From Lenisia limosa (taxonomy: Eukaryota > Breviatea): 23,304 nucleotides of DNA. The DNA is taken from assembly GCA_001655205.1 (NCBI GenBank), contig LPNZ01006543.1, forward strand, positions 1 to 23,304. The letters are read 5' to 3'. Shown piece by piece: positions 1 through 10,689 of this stretch. The notes below the pieces were generated by a model, which did no database searches, was not told the DNA's origin, and saw nothing but the letters and a program-made list of their open reading frames with translations. Position numbers and translations under genes: made by a program. How positions within the stretch are numbered: position 1 is the first letter of the stretch; each line of letters starts with the position of its first letter.

Positions 1-115
1 TGAGGGGGGGTGTACTACAGAACGTAAAACCCTGACAAATTCTGTCGTCAAACAGAACATAAAATATCTTCAATATCAATAGTGTACTTAAATGGAAAGA
101 ATGAGAGCAGTTTAC

Positions 116-2203
116 CTGGGGTTGGTATCCGGAATCCGGATAGTAGTCGCGTCTCGGCTCGGGTCCCCACCAATCTCGACCCTAGTTGATAAGGAGGAAC
201 TGGGATCTGATAACCATTGACATACAAATCAGATACAGCAATACAACTAGAAGCAGTAAAATATCGATAGTTGTCGAGGATTTATCGAGAGTTCAGTTTT
301 AATTCGAACCGAAGTGAAGCCTTAAATACAACATATCATCCAGCAGTGGTGACAAAGGGTGAATTCAATAAGTTAACTTTAATAAGTAGCAATGACAAAA
401 AAGATTTATATCACCAAACCTTATCATAAGTGGAAGGAGGGTAGTTTACTGGAACAGGGGGCGGGGCGAGGGCTGAGTTGGAATGATATGTGTCACCAGC
501 ATCAATAACCTAAGAAGATGGACCATAAAAACAAATGAACAAAAACTTGTACAATGCATTATACTAACTTATTTCAGTTCCCAGAAAACGTTTAACTACC
601 CCTCAATCTTCAACAACAATTTATGCTTGAAAGGAAATCCATCCATACCTCAACATCATCCATGTACTGGGGAAGGTTCGGATTGACCATATGCTTGGGA
701 GGGGGAGGGGGGACGGGAAGGGCTTCCTGGTGGAAAGCGGGTGTTTGGTTTGGTGGGGGAGGTGGAGGGTAGGACGGCTGCTGTTCGCGGACTTGGTTTG
801 ATGGAGGTGGAGGTGGGATGGGGTTGCTCTAAGAAATGAATGAGAATAAAAGTGGTAAAATAAACATTAATAAAAAAATAAAACACCATCGAGACACATA
901 CGAGACTCAGTAAGTAATATAACAGATATATAAATAAGTTGAAAAGTGATCCTCGCCTCAATCTGTGAAATTGTTCTCACCCATTCGCTTCATACCTGTT
1001 TAGCCTGCTCCTCTTTTTCCTTCTGTAATCTCTCGGCATCCTCTTGCCTCTGACTTTCCTCTTGCTGCATCTGGAGCATCTTTTGATGTTTCTCCTCTTC
1101 CTCGATCTTCTGTTGTTGCTGCTGCTGCTTCTGCTCTTCGTGATTCTTCGCAAGCTCCATGGCCTGTTTCACTGCCGCCTGTTGGATACCCTGCTTCTGC
1201 TTCTCCTTCTCCTTAGCCTGCCTGTCTTCCTCTGCATCCTGGATAGCCTTCATCTTCTGCTCCACAATCAGGTTCGCCTGGGGGAGGGGGGGATCAGATA
1301 AGGGATGCAAATAAAGTCTTAAAAGAAACGAAAATGTGCTCTGGTTTGCACCTATAAAAAACGAATACCTTGTAACATCAAAACCGAGTATAATACCAAA
1401 GAATGATATCTCTTATATAAAACAGAAAATCAATAAAGATAAAACGAACAATCTCCCCCATCTCCCGCCAACCTGTTGTTCCGTAATTGGAGGAGGCTGT
1501 GTATGATACTCTTGCTGAGTGGGAAGGAGAGGCTGACTTTGTTCAGCCATCATATCCTGGTGCTCCATCTGCATGTGTTGTTGCTGCATCGGCATTTGCT
1601 GAACGTGAATAAGAGAGGTATCAGAGGGAGAAGTGTTCTTTAATAAAACATAGTCATTGTAGAGGGCACAAAGACAACACCACCCACCTGGCTGTATTCC
1701 ATCTGGTTAATCTGATTCATTTGTATTGCCTGGTTATCCCCCTGTTGTTGCTCGTAGGTGTTGAAGTTCATCTGTTAAGGTAAGGACCTACGGCGAAACA
1801 GCAGAACAGAATCTACAAAATACCCACCCCCAACTACCCCCTGCTGCTGCTGGTACATCTGTTGTTGGGGCTGCGGTATTTGCTGCGATTCATTCCGGAG
1901 TGGAGGAGGGGGAGGAGGTTGCATTGGTTCTTGGGGGAACTGACTCTGCTGAAACTGAGGGGGGTATCCGCCACTGTTCATGAAGTTGGGGTTTTGCAAC
2001 TGCTGTTGACCTTGCATGGGCATATTTTGTTGCATCATCTGAGGGTTATGTTGCATAGCAGGTTGTTGCTGCACCATCGGTTGCTGCATTCCTTGATGCA
2101 CCATCTGTTGGTTGAGATCTGGGAAGACAGTGTTAGGCATCTGCTGGGAGGGGTCCTGGAACCCCCCTTGGTATGGTTGCTGCATGTTATTATAGTTATA
2201 CAT
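116..2203 (-). CDS. Gln/Met/Pro-rich coiled-coil protein, function unknown (partial, 3' end beyond left edge)
   Basis: Reading right to left, six exons join without breaking frame: 2203-1838, 1771-1688, 1598-1473, 1277-996, 828-649 and 181-116. The ATG at 2203 opens a 122-residue Gln/Met/Pro-rich segment (starts MYNYNNMQQPYQGG) that includes an eight-proline run. Two more Gln/Met-rich exons follow. The 94-residue fourth exon is highly charged (EKEKQKQG, then a Q6 run, EEEEK) and should form a long coiled coil. The fifth exon is proline-rich with PPPPPP runs. The sixth reads GRDWWGPEPRRDYYPDSG. Every exon is a whole number of codons and every intron is phase 0. A short stretch at 385-430 could be one more exon, but its phase does not fit. 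Composition recalls transcription or RNA-binding scaffolds, but I recognise no family and assign no function. The start could lie further upstream, since a gap begins at 2282. Confidence 0.7.
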
Positions 2204-2472
2204 TGTACCTCTATTCACACATGCACTAAGGTTTGTGAAAGGGCAAAAAGGGGGGGGGGGGGAATTGGACAATTGGAACGCNNNNNNNNNNNNNNNNNNN
2301 NNNNNNNNNNNNNNNNNNNNNNNNNNNNNNNNNNNNNNNNNNNNNNNNNNNNNNNNNNNNGTTTGCTATTTCAGTCGTGAGAATCAGTGACTTTCAGAGA
2401 ATGTGTATATTTATATTGTAAACTAATGTGTTTTAATAAAATAATGATATTACTTTAGTGACAAATACCGAT
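2204..2472. promoter_or_regulatory. Divergent intergenic region (presumed bidirectional promoter)
   Basis: About 270 bp separate the ATG of the minus-strand Gln-rich gene from the ATG of plus-strand ABC transporter 1. It contains a run of 13 G near 2249-2261 and a 79-bp gap (2282-2360). The part next to the transporter is AT-rich. Either ATG could be preceded by a short untranslated exon: an acceptor-like tttag ends at 2458. No specific regulatory site can be named. Promoter function is inferred only from the head-to-head arrangement. Confidence 0.35.
2282..2360. other. Assembly gap (79 N) beside poly-G
   Basis: Undetermined bases about 20 bp after a run of 13 G, in the divergent intergenic region. 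An upstream untranslated exon of either gene could be hidden here. Confidence 0.95.
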
Positions 2473-5400
2473 ATGTTAAAGTACTTTTTCTTCTTCCTTC
2501 TTATTACTCTTTGCCTAGCGGAGCATAGGCCGATAATATGTCTTAATGGGGGAGTGAGAACCTCAGAAAATAAGTGCAACTGCATCGATGGCTGGAAGGG
2601 AGTGGCCTGTGATGGTTTGTGGTTTCTCTTTTCGGTAACACTGGAATCGGCCTTCAAATTTCACAATTTACAGTCTGTGAGTCTTCTGACACCTGTCACA
2701 CGACCCTTGGTGACGCTTTCCAATGTCATAATGAGGTCCCGATCATCTCCTCCAAGATGTTCTCCTGTCATAGTACAAGTATGAGACTATTTTAGATAGA
2801 AATACGAGAAATATCAATGACTTTCCTGTTTCCTCCACTTACCCCTCCAGCCGACTGGATCCTTGAGAAAGTCGGCGATGCTGGTATCCACTGGGGTTGC
2901 CAGTTCCCTGACTTCGACTATTCCAAGGGCTCTGGTACCTGCAATATGGATTGTAAGGGAGTAGAATCATTTCACTTTATCCGGGTTTAATCTGATACTT
3001 CCAGTAGATTCGTTTATTTTTCTCTCTAACTCATGTTTAGTTTTTTTTTTTTTTGGTTATTTTTGTCTTTTGTTCATTATTGTATTGTTAATAGAGATGA
3101 GGCTGTCATGGCCAACTATCCCCTTGAATTTATTTTCATTTACTGCTAACTGCTACTTCTACGGCCTTCTTTACCTGTTAGTTTGGCGACATCCAGATGG
3201 AGGGGAACAAGCATTCAACTGTAACATGACCGGTTGTACCCAAAAGGAGGATGGTAAGGTTAAGGCTTCTTCCTTTTGTGGGGTATTTATAGTCTTTTAC
3301 ACGTAATAATTAGCCATTTTTTATTTTGATTATTTCGATAGCTATTCAAATGCAAGTCCAAGTTGAGTTGTAACGGCTGTTTTGAAAATATTAAAATTGA
3401 CAATTCACTTCTATCACCATGTTTCCATCTGTTTCACCACAACAGGTGACGGTATTGACATTCATTGTAACGATGCACATTGCCACTGTTATAACTGTGA
3501 TTTCGCCGTGGCCATTCTCATTGATGCCTTGGAAGGTATGTGGTATTATTTACCAGACATTTTCCAGCATTTCTCAAAAAAAAACAGCATTGAAACAGTG
3601 AAAAATTGCTTCTTATTTCAGATTCTGTCTTAATTCGACACATATGCTTTCCGATATTGTAACTTTATCACCAAAATTATGTCATTACCTCGACATATTA
3701 CATCTTTAGGTGAATGCGGTATTCTTTGTAACGGAGAAAACACCTGTCGCTTCCGTCGTAAGAGGGAGCATTCATGTTAATAGGTTTTAAAAGTATAGTC
3801 ATTAAAGGTCTGAGTTACACTTCAAATAGTATTAGACCGCCAGTTTGCAACTAAATAGTACCATTCTAACCTTCTGATACCTTTATTACCCAGACCCCTA
3901 CATTGCTGAAGTTGTTCTTGAGTGTGTATCTGGTGAATGTGTGGACCGTTTACCTTTAAAACCGGTTAGTATTCTTGGAATAATGCTTCACTGTTTCTTC
4001 AACAGCCAGAGTCCCATCTCAATTTTTGCTAAATTCGGATCTACATTATTTTGGTGACACCTAGTTTACCTCATTTTGTTACTCTCTAGTCTATATACGT
4101 CGGTCCAGACTACGTTTGGGGACATATCACGCGACAGGTACGTATGGATTGGCTGTGTCTGAAATTACATTCATTGTATAAACTTTTCTGTTTTGTTCCT
4201 ATCTCCTGATGCAATTTAGGTTTTCTATGCTATCTGTAGTGTTGTTGGAGTTATGCTTCTGGGAATGATGGTAGGCAAGGAAAGAGAGCTTTGTTTGGAA
4301 AATGGACAACTGAAATTTAAAAATCGAATCCCAACTAGGTGTCCTAATTGTTTCTTATTTAGCTCTGGTGTTTTGATCATCGGCGTAAATGGCGGAGAAG
4401 TGACAGGGCTCGTGAAATCAGATTAATTCAAGCAGTATGATGGGACTCCCATTGTACATCACAGATTTACATGGTATAATCAAGGCACTTTCACTTTATT
4501 AGAGCCATAATTAACCAAAGATATTTATTGTTTTAACAGCCTAGACTGACTTGTCTGAGTATACTGTTCTGACCCAGTACGTTGGTCTGACTGCATGGCA
4601 TATCGGACGCTCCGTCAACACTAGCACTGGTGTTCTCAAAGTTGGAGGGATTGGCTGACTTGGTCTGCACGAGTCAATGTTACTGGTGCTTGGCATTGAT
4701 CATCAATTGCACTCGTATATCAATTTCTACAATGACTTCCGTTTCAATGTTGTAGTTGCCGGAAATAGATGATTGTAATTGTATAAACCATAATATTGAG
4801 AGTTAATTGACAACTTAAGTGTAGTTACATGTTTGGACTCCACATTTCACCGCTTCCCCCACTAGGTTCTTTCAGATACGTCTTTCCACATTCCAACTGG
4901 TGCTCTCTGTGCTATTCTTGGCGAATCGGGGTTGGTGTGGATTTCAAAATCGAAATAGTCTGGGCATAATTTTCATTGAGGAGTTGTACGTGCATCAGGT
5001 AAAAGCAATCTTTTTTTGCCCAATGTCACAATTTAGTTCAGGCAAAACCACTGCGCTTGACATCCTTGCTGGTAGAATGAAGGGTGACCCTGGTAAGCCG
5101 TAGTATTCACGCATTGCTATTACCAATACATGAAGTACTATACTATATGCATATGTTGATCATACTTTTTTCAACGCACTCACGTAAGTTGTCAAAGTAT
5201 CCTATCAAGTGATATTCGATAAAGTTGCCGTTGACCACAGCTAACAAAAGTGTCTATTTTTACCCAAAAAGGGACAATTGGCAAGGTGCTCTTTAATGGA
5301 CGTGAACCAACCGCTGCTCAGATCGCGAGAAACTCAAGGTAGTCATTTCTGTCTTAATCAGCCTTGGGAAAAAACTAACAGAACACCGCCATACTTGCAT

Positions 5401-8400
5401 TTTGTTTTGTACCTTTGCTTCTTGTATTATACCTCATTCAATCCAATGGAGGAGAATAATCAACCCCAAGTCTTATTCTTCAGTTACATTGAGCAAGATG
5501 ATTCATTCATCGCTACGCTGACATGTCGCGAGACAGTTCGCTCCTACGCACTCCTCAGCCTCCCGTCATCGATGCCGCATCACGTAAAGAACATGCTAGC
5601 GGACCAGGCCCTTGATGACCTCGGTTTAACACACATCGCGTCTTCGCGTGTGGGCGATACGCTAAAACGAGGCATTTCCACAGGCGAACGACGGCGTCTC
5701 AGTATTGCGTGTAGAGTGGGGGGTTGGGTAAATATTGCAGTTTATTAGGGGTGGGACTAAAACTGGCATGATTATATCGTATGGAGCAGTATTAGCTGTA
5801 GAGTTGGAGGAACTAATTGGAAGGGGGTACATTTTTTGAATGTATGTGTTGGGGGGGGGGGGGGCTTTAGGCCTGNNNNNNNNNNNNNNNNNNNNNNNNN
5901 NNNNNNNNNNNNNNNNNNNNNNNNNNNNNNNNNNNNNNNNNNNNNNNNNNNNNNNNNNNNNNNNNCTTTGGCCTTAATTGTATTTAGATTGTTTCAGCCA
6001 AGCCAGTGATTTTCCTTGATGAACCAAGTGGGTGGGATAGGACTTCAATACAAATGAATAATATCAATCATGAACGTAAAGGTCTTTCAAGCACTATGGG
6101 TTATGAGTATTATGATATCATAAAACACTAAAATGGTAACATTCCATATATTATATACTACATAACAAGCTAAAGTAGTGTGCATTTTGTTCTCTTCCAC
6201 ACTAACGCCCTTTAGCAAGTGGACTTGATGCTCATAATGCCCGGGCGGTCATGGACGGACTTCAGACAATGGCCCGAAGAGGACACACCGTTGTAGCATC
6301 CCTCCATCAACCAAGGTAAGAGATACATATCGATATAGATTTGGCTCGACTGTTGGATCAATATCCAATCTTAACCAGCAATTGTCTAGTTGACTGGGTT
6401 ATATCGTAGTTTCCTCTATCCACGATCAGAGTTCATCTTTTGTTTTCATATCTTCAGAACGGAGGTAGTGTCAATGTTTGACCGCATTATCCTGCTCTCC
6501 CATGGCCGTGCCGTTTTTGCAGGTACCGCTGACCATGCTCAAGACTTCTTTGCAAGTTGGTTGTGGCCCGTGATGGGAGGGGGAGGGGTGGTCTAATGAA
6601 TATACAATCAGAGCCACCACGAGAATGTCTGCAATCACATCTGACATTATCAGGTATTGGGCACCCGGTACCGGAGCTTTGTAACCCTGCTGACCATTAC
6701 ATTGATATCCTCACTGGTATGTTTTTGGTTACCTTATTGTGAGCTCAACTGGTATGTTTTTGGTTACCTTATTACTATGATGATAGGTTTTTACCTTGTT
6801 ATTTGTTATCCTCACTGCTAATTGATAACTTAATGATGGTATTGTTTGTGGAATGTATTGAGGCAGAAAGAGCTTCACAATGGCCACCTATGAATATCCA
6901 ATAAAGCATAAGAAGCTCCAACTCAGAGTTGATTCGGGGTTTTGTTTTAAGTGTTTTACTCCTCAGCCGGCTCGGCTGAGGACCGTTCGGCTTACATTGC
7001 GCAATTCGACTCATCGGAAGTCGGCCGAATAGCCCGGGCCGAGGCCTCTCAATGGGCTACTGCGGGAGGTGTTGATCGGGTTGGGGGGAGGGGGCGTATT
7101 CTTTTATCAAAACGTAAGAAAATTCGTTTCAGTTATATAAGATGATCTCTCTTATATATCATATGATCCTATCAAATTATATGGTTGATAAGGCAGCCTC
7201 TTATATATAATATGATCCTGTCACATTCTTTGGTTGATAATGCAGTCCCTCCCATCCGACTATCCGTCATCATGGTCCACTCAGCTCAAGGTCCTCACCG
7301 TTCGGTCTTGGAAGGATCTGGTGAAGGGGGGTATTGTAAAGTGGCATTGCGAGGCTTTTCAAAAAAATGCATTGAATAATTATACTATTAGGCAATCCCA
7401 CAAATGACAGTAACCTTAGATTCCGTTTCAGTGTACTTTGTTCATCATGACCCCTACAAACTGATCCCTTATGGCCTTACAACTCAGGTCCGAAACCCTT
7501 TCATGCTTCGTGCCCATTGGATTGGTGCTCTAATCCTTGGCCTTTCTATCGGTTAAGTGGGATCGTGGAGAGGGGATAGCTTTCTTTTGAATTATTTTGT
7601 AATTGCACCTGTTTGAGTAGATATTATTGCTCGTATTTCACATGTTCTAATCTCAATTCCATTCACCCCCTCCCAGGCCTAATCTTCTGGAACGCCACCT
7701 CCACCAACGCTGGGGTCCAGAACCGACTGGGGGTTCTCTTTTTCCTCTGTGCAGTCATCGGTTTCGGCAACTTGTCGGCTGTGGACGTCTTCCTAAACCA
7801 ACGCGTCCTTCTGACTCGCGAGCGGGCGGCTGGTCTTTATAGGTAATGGGGGGGGGGGCAATATGGTTTGTTAATTAAGGTTGAGCAGTTGAGATCATGA
7901 GTCTTGTTTTTACATTACTAGGCCATTCACGCACTTCTTTGCTCAGTTCTTCTGCGATTTTATCCCGTTACGGATCATCCCTCCTTCCATCATAGCCATC
8001 TGCATCTACAAACTTGTTGGCCTTTATCCTTCAACTGGTGGGTAACATTAAGGTTACGACATAATAGCGCTCCATGAAATGTCTACTTTTTAATGAGGTC
8101 GTGTATCAGACAATGTTGAAGAGCATAGAACAATCAAGCACTAGTATTATAATAACCCAAGACCATTGCTCATTTCACTCGTTCAGCCCGATTGATGACG
8201 TTCCTCACTGTTACCAATTTGGTCTCAGCAGCAACAAGGTACGAACATCCAGAGCTACATCGTTCAATACTTCGGTATAATTTATGATTATGAAGCCGTA
8301 GTAGACGTGTGTGGTTATTCTCAGGAAGGCCTGAATGTATTCAACTGGTATTTGTGTTACCCCCCCCCACCCCCNNNNNNNNNNNNNNNNNNNNNNNNNN

Positions 8401-9865
8401 NNNNNNNNNNNNNNNNNNNNNNNNNNNNNNNNNNNNNNNNNNNNNNNNNNNNNNTGCCTTTCGAGATCCAGTGGACTTGGCAACCTTGTAGCTGGTGAGG
8501 GCTTGGTGCTGCATGCGATAAGGGGATTTCTCTGACTTACCAAATATGAGCCTTATTTCTTTTGGGAATACGCATCGCAGTTGAATGGTGATAGAAAGAG
8601 TCAGAAAAAGCGACGATAATTCATATGCATCTAGTTATTCTTCTTCTCTTCAATTTGCTGTTCTGCGGATTTCTCCTCAACAAGATGGAGATGGCCCCTG
8701 GACTCAGCAGTTTGCGCCACTTCTCATTCTTTAATTACGCCTATGAGGTATGTAGGTAGTGTTGAAACTACATTATTCAATATATCTTTTTTATTATATA
8801 TGTATAGTCAAAGCTCCGGACATCATTCAAAATTCCCGGACACATCAAAACTCCCGGACAGCTTGAGTTTTTCATACAAAATCACCATAAACCACCTAGA
8901 AACCCTATTTCCCTTCTGTTTTTGAAAGTAATCTCAATCTTAATCAAATAATGAAACACCAATTTAACATATTATCGGGTCAAAACCAAATTAAGTCCCT
9001 AAGCTCTCTATTAACGGTCCAAAAACGGTCAAAAACAAGCAAAAACCGTTATAAAAGGCCACATTCAAGAAATAAATGGCAACTATCCGGGAAAGTTTAC
9101 CCCTGTTGACAGTGCTATTTTTAGCATTTTTTCCTCAAAATTCACCATTGCATAGCCAAAGCAAATGGGAACCCGGAACCAATTACTCCGAGGGGTACAA
9201 ATTTTTGTTTNNNNNNNNNNNNNNNNNNNNNNNNNNNNNNNNNNNNNNNNNNNNNNNNNNNNNNNNNNNNNNNNNNNNNNNNNNNNNNNNNNNNNNNNNN
9301 NNNNNNNNNNNNNNNNNNNNNNNNNNNNNNNNNNNNNNNNNNNNNNNNNNNNNNNNNNNNNNNNNNNNNNNNNNNNNNNNNNNNNNNNNNNCAAGGACAA
9401 AATCATCAAAGTCATTATTCTCTTTGTTCAAGTATATTGAGTTGATAACCATGAATAATGAAGCATCATAAAGGCGCAATAAGTCTGAAAAAATGCTTAT
9501 AAATGTTGTTGGCAGAATGTGTAGACGTTCCTGACGTTTTAGGCCCTGGTAGCCAATGAGTTCAAGGGACAGTGGGTGTGGTGGAAGTGGCAGGGAGACA
9601 TTCTTCATCTTGACGGAGAAGAAATGATAAAGGTGAGGGAGGGGAGCTTTTTCGTACAAGCTATATCTGTTTTTGTGACTGAAGATTGATATGAAGCATA
9701 CAGTTAACTGGGTAGATATTTGGGCTAGACCCCCATGCGGTACGGCATGATCAATACGTCCTATGTGGCATCGTGGTGATCTACTTCCTGCTTGCCTACG
9801 CAATGGTCTACTTCATCACGGCACCTCGGTTTGGCAAGAAGGGGCTGATGAACAAGATCTATTGA
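2473..9865 (+). CDS. ADP1-type half-size ABCG transporter with EGF-like Cys-rich ectodomain (ABC transporter 1)
   Basis: Thirty exons keep frame throughout: 2473-2614, 2674-2778, 2851-2952, 3197-3258, 3342-3378, 3446-3535, 3710-3757, 3894-3964, 4090-4137, 4220-4270, 4363-4434, 4545-4640, 4866-4930, 5037-5092, 5272-5338, 5484-5715, 5988-6027, 6216-6315, 6458-6555, 6654-6716, 6967-7079, 7246-7320, 7488-7551, 7677-7842, 7922-8037, 8187-8238, 8455-8494 (5' part may lie in the gap), 8635-8747, 9543-9632 and 9716-9865 (TGA). Residues 1-16 look like a signal peptide (MLKYFFFFLLITLCLA). An EGF-like unit follows (CLNGG...CNCIDGWKGVAC), then a cysteine-rich ectodomain with about 24 Cys in all. One TM helix lies near residue 240. 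The NBD has Walker A GESGSGKTT (327-335), Q-loop Gln 375, signature ISTGE (435-439, usually ISGGE), Walker B VIFLDEPT (455-462) and H-loop His 492. Six TM helices follow, with the family motif LLTRERAAGLYR. The order matches yeast Adp1p. A membrane exporter is inferred; the substrate is unknown. Confidence 0.88.
5876..5965. other. Assembly gap (90 N) inside an intron, beside a G14 run
   Basis: Undetermined bases 11 bp after a run of 14 G (5851-5864). They lie in the intron of ABC transporter 1 between the signature-motif exon (ends 5715) and the Walker B exon (starts 5988). The reading frame across the intron is intact, so no coding sequence needs to be missing. Confidence 0.95.
6713..6773 (+). 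repeat. 26-bp direct repeat duplicating a 5' splice site
   Basis: Two identical 26-bp copies lie at 6713-6738 and 6748-6773, with a 35-bp period. The first spans the end of an ABC transporter 1 exon and its donor (ACTG|gtatgt). The second therefore carries a perfect copy of the donor inside the intron. Using the second donor would insert 35 nt and meet a TGA at once, so the first must be used for the full protein. A more degraded related stretch (gtttttaccttgttatt) follows near 6786-6803. Confidence 0.85.
7149..7245 (+). repeat. Tandem 48-bp duplication covering an intron 3' end
   Basis: Copies at 7149-7196 and 7198-7245 match at 42 of 48 positions. Each carries a possible branch-point region (ggttgataa) and ends in an acceptor (ggcag, tgcag). 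The second copy provides the acceptor used for the ABC transporter 1 exon that starts at 7246. Using the upstream copy would add 49 nt and shift the frame. The duplication sits one intron downstream of the donor duplication at 6713-6773. Confidence 0.85.
8375..8454. other. Assembly gap (80 N) next to poly-C
   Basis: Undetermined bases directly after a C-rich run (8360-8374). The sequence resumes in frame in a TM-domain exon of ABC transporter 1 (CLSRSSGLGNLVA), so the 5' part of that exon and its acceptor are probably hidden in the gap. Confidence 0.95.
8816..8860. repeat. Three spaced CCGGACA motifs (possible mobile-element terminus)
   Basis: Each motif sits in a related context, (A)AAA-n-TCCCGGACA, at 20- and 18-bp spacing, just after a TATAG. 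Short repeated motifs of this kind occur in terminal repeats of DNA transposons, but the opposite end is not visible: a gap lies at 9211-9391, and no TGTCCGG appears in the right part of the intron. Assignment to a mobile element is inference. Confidence 0.35.
9076..9210 (+). CDS. Possible nested small ORF with signal-peptide-like start (truncated by gap)
   Basis: The ATG at 9076 lies 18 bp after a TATAAAAGG sequence (9050-9058), inside the 795-bp intron of ABC transporter 1. It opens 45 codons before the gap at 9211. The start MATIRESLPLLTVLFLAFF has a hydrophobic core like a signal peptide, followed by a polar stretch (SKWEPGTNYSEGYKF). I recognise no family, and the C-terminus is in the gap. 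It may be a chance open frame or part of an inserted element. Transcription is unproven. Confidence 0.2.
9211..9391. other. Assembly gap (181 N) in the 795-bp intron
   Basis: Undetermined bases not bordered by a poly-G/C run, unlike most other gaps here. A collapsed repeat is a likely cause. Confidence 0.95.
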
Positions 9866-10160
9866 TACGAAAGTAATAAATATATTGTTGAGATGCAGAT
9901 AAGGAATTTTTTATTAATATTTGAGGACCTGACGGTTTTAGATACACGCTCCGATTTTTCCACCGTAAATCCCGGCTTTTTGCCTCGAATGTGTCTTCTG
10001 TAGCCGCCCCCGTTCGTCCCATACCAAGGTCCTACGCTGCAGTTTTGAGTGAAGTATGCTGGGGTGCTGAGCATTGGTTCAAAACATGAATTTCTTGATA
10101 TTTCTTCGATTTAATTTTGAGGTTTTCTCTGTCAGGGATTGCCTATCAGGGCCACTTTAG
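9866..10160. other. Intergenic stretch between the two transporters, no supported gene
   Basis: After the TGA of ABC transporter 1 the plus strand has no open frame that connects to either transporter. A minus-strand open frame (about 9859-10074) is present but has no splice support or family match. An ATG at 10086 opens a short hydrophobic stretch (MNFLIFLRFNFE) that could begin transporter 2 only through a 39-bp intron, which is shorter than the others here. Confidence 0.5.
9875..9880 (+). terminator. AATAAA, candidate poly(A) signal of ABC transporter 1
   Basis: A canonical AATAAA lies 9 nt after the TGA at 9863-9865. It is close to the stop codon, and AATAAA is common in AT-rich DNA, so the role is tentative. 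Confidence 0.3.
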
Positions 10161-10435
10161 GGAAACAGGATATTCTTTGCTGTAACACTATTCTATGTAC
10201 ATGCCTTTGCTCTCTTGAAAGTTGCCTTTATTAAGCTGATCTTGTAGCTGGGTGAGACTATCTATCAATACAGTCCTCATATCTACATCATACAATTATC
10301 ATTCAACTTATTGCTGTTCTCGGGTGGTGGCAGCTCTCCGCTTGATACCTCTCACCCTCGTAGAATTCGCCCCCCCACGCAGGCATCCCGAGCGACACAG
10401 CTGCTATGATCCCGGGGCTGAACCCCGACACCCAG
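10161..10435 (+). other. Candidate 5' exons of ABC transporter 2 (unproven)
   Basis: Three segments join in compatible phases. 10161-10196 reads GNRIFFAVTLFY (phase 0). 10248-10323 ends in hydrophobic IIQLSFNLLLFS (phase 1 donor). 10383-10435 reads IPSDTAAMIPGLNPDTQ and ends at a phase 0 donor. The next phase 0 acceptor, at 10666 (catag), leads into [13 protein letters not shown], contiguous with the sure exon of transporter 2. The hydrophobic part could be the single helix that precedes the NBD in this family. An alternative frame through 10139-10186 also has GT/AG ends, so the model is uncertain. Confidence 0.3.
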
Positions 10436-10689
10436 GTTTGCTGAAGGTCATGATTTTAGGCATCCAACTATTCTAACAATGACGACTCCTTTCGCATTAC
10501 AATGGAATTTCTTTGAAAAAATATCGATATATTCAGTCTTTTTTGGGACCATAGGGAAGCCCTAGTTTGTTTATTGTCCTTATTTACCCCCACCTCCCAT
10601 CTTATGGTCGCTTTTGGCGAAGAGATGCTCTTTGTGCGATACATGCCACGGCCGATTTCACCACATAGAGACGCTTAGCTGCCTCAGTC

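Larger units (their letters stand above)
8748..9542 (+). other. Unusually long intron (795 bp) with repeat motifs, TATA-like box and a 181-bp gap
   Basis: This is the longest intron of ABC transporter 1, between exons ending YAYE and starting ALVANE. It holds three CCGGACA motifs (8816-8822, 8836-8842, 8854-8860) at 18-20 bp spacing. Next come AACGGTC/AAAAACGGTC repeats near 9013-9031, a TATAAAAGG sequence at 9050-9058, an ATG at 9076 and 181 N at 9211-9391. The flanking introns are mostly 60-250 bp, so an insertion (mobile-element end or nested gene) is likely. No transposase is visible. Confidence 0.5.

Noticed and set aside
656-961. Minus-strand frame reading ..TSTSIKPSPRTAAVLPST..
   Set aside because: The spliced frame from the acceptor at 829-833 gives an uninterrupted proline-rich exon in another frame that joins in phase 0 to its neighbours.
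1044-2380. Long plus-strand leucine-rich open frames opposite the Gln-rich gene
   Set aside because: They are the antisense of CAG/CTG-rich coding exons and run through introns. The minus-strand exons have consistent splice sites and phase.
4900-5103. Unspliced frame through the Walker A region
   Set aside because: It reads through an intron. Splicing 4930 to 5037 restores GESGSGKTT exactly.
7842-7860. Poly-G runs as telomere or quadruplex regulatory elements
   Set aside because: They lie inside introns at variable positions beside donors. The splicing-related or sequencing-artefact explanations are simpler.
9859-10074. Minus-strand 71-codon frame (MLSTPAYFTQNCSVGPWYG..)
   Set aside because: No family match, no supporting splice context, and it overlaps the 3' end of transporter 1. 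Length is within chance for this composition.
10139-10227. Cys-rich plus-strand frame (..DILCCNTILCTCLCS..) as a lost ectodomain of transporter 2
   Set aside because: It ends in a stop with no matching donor/acceptor phase, and the Cys pattern does not resemble the ectodomain of transporter 1.
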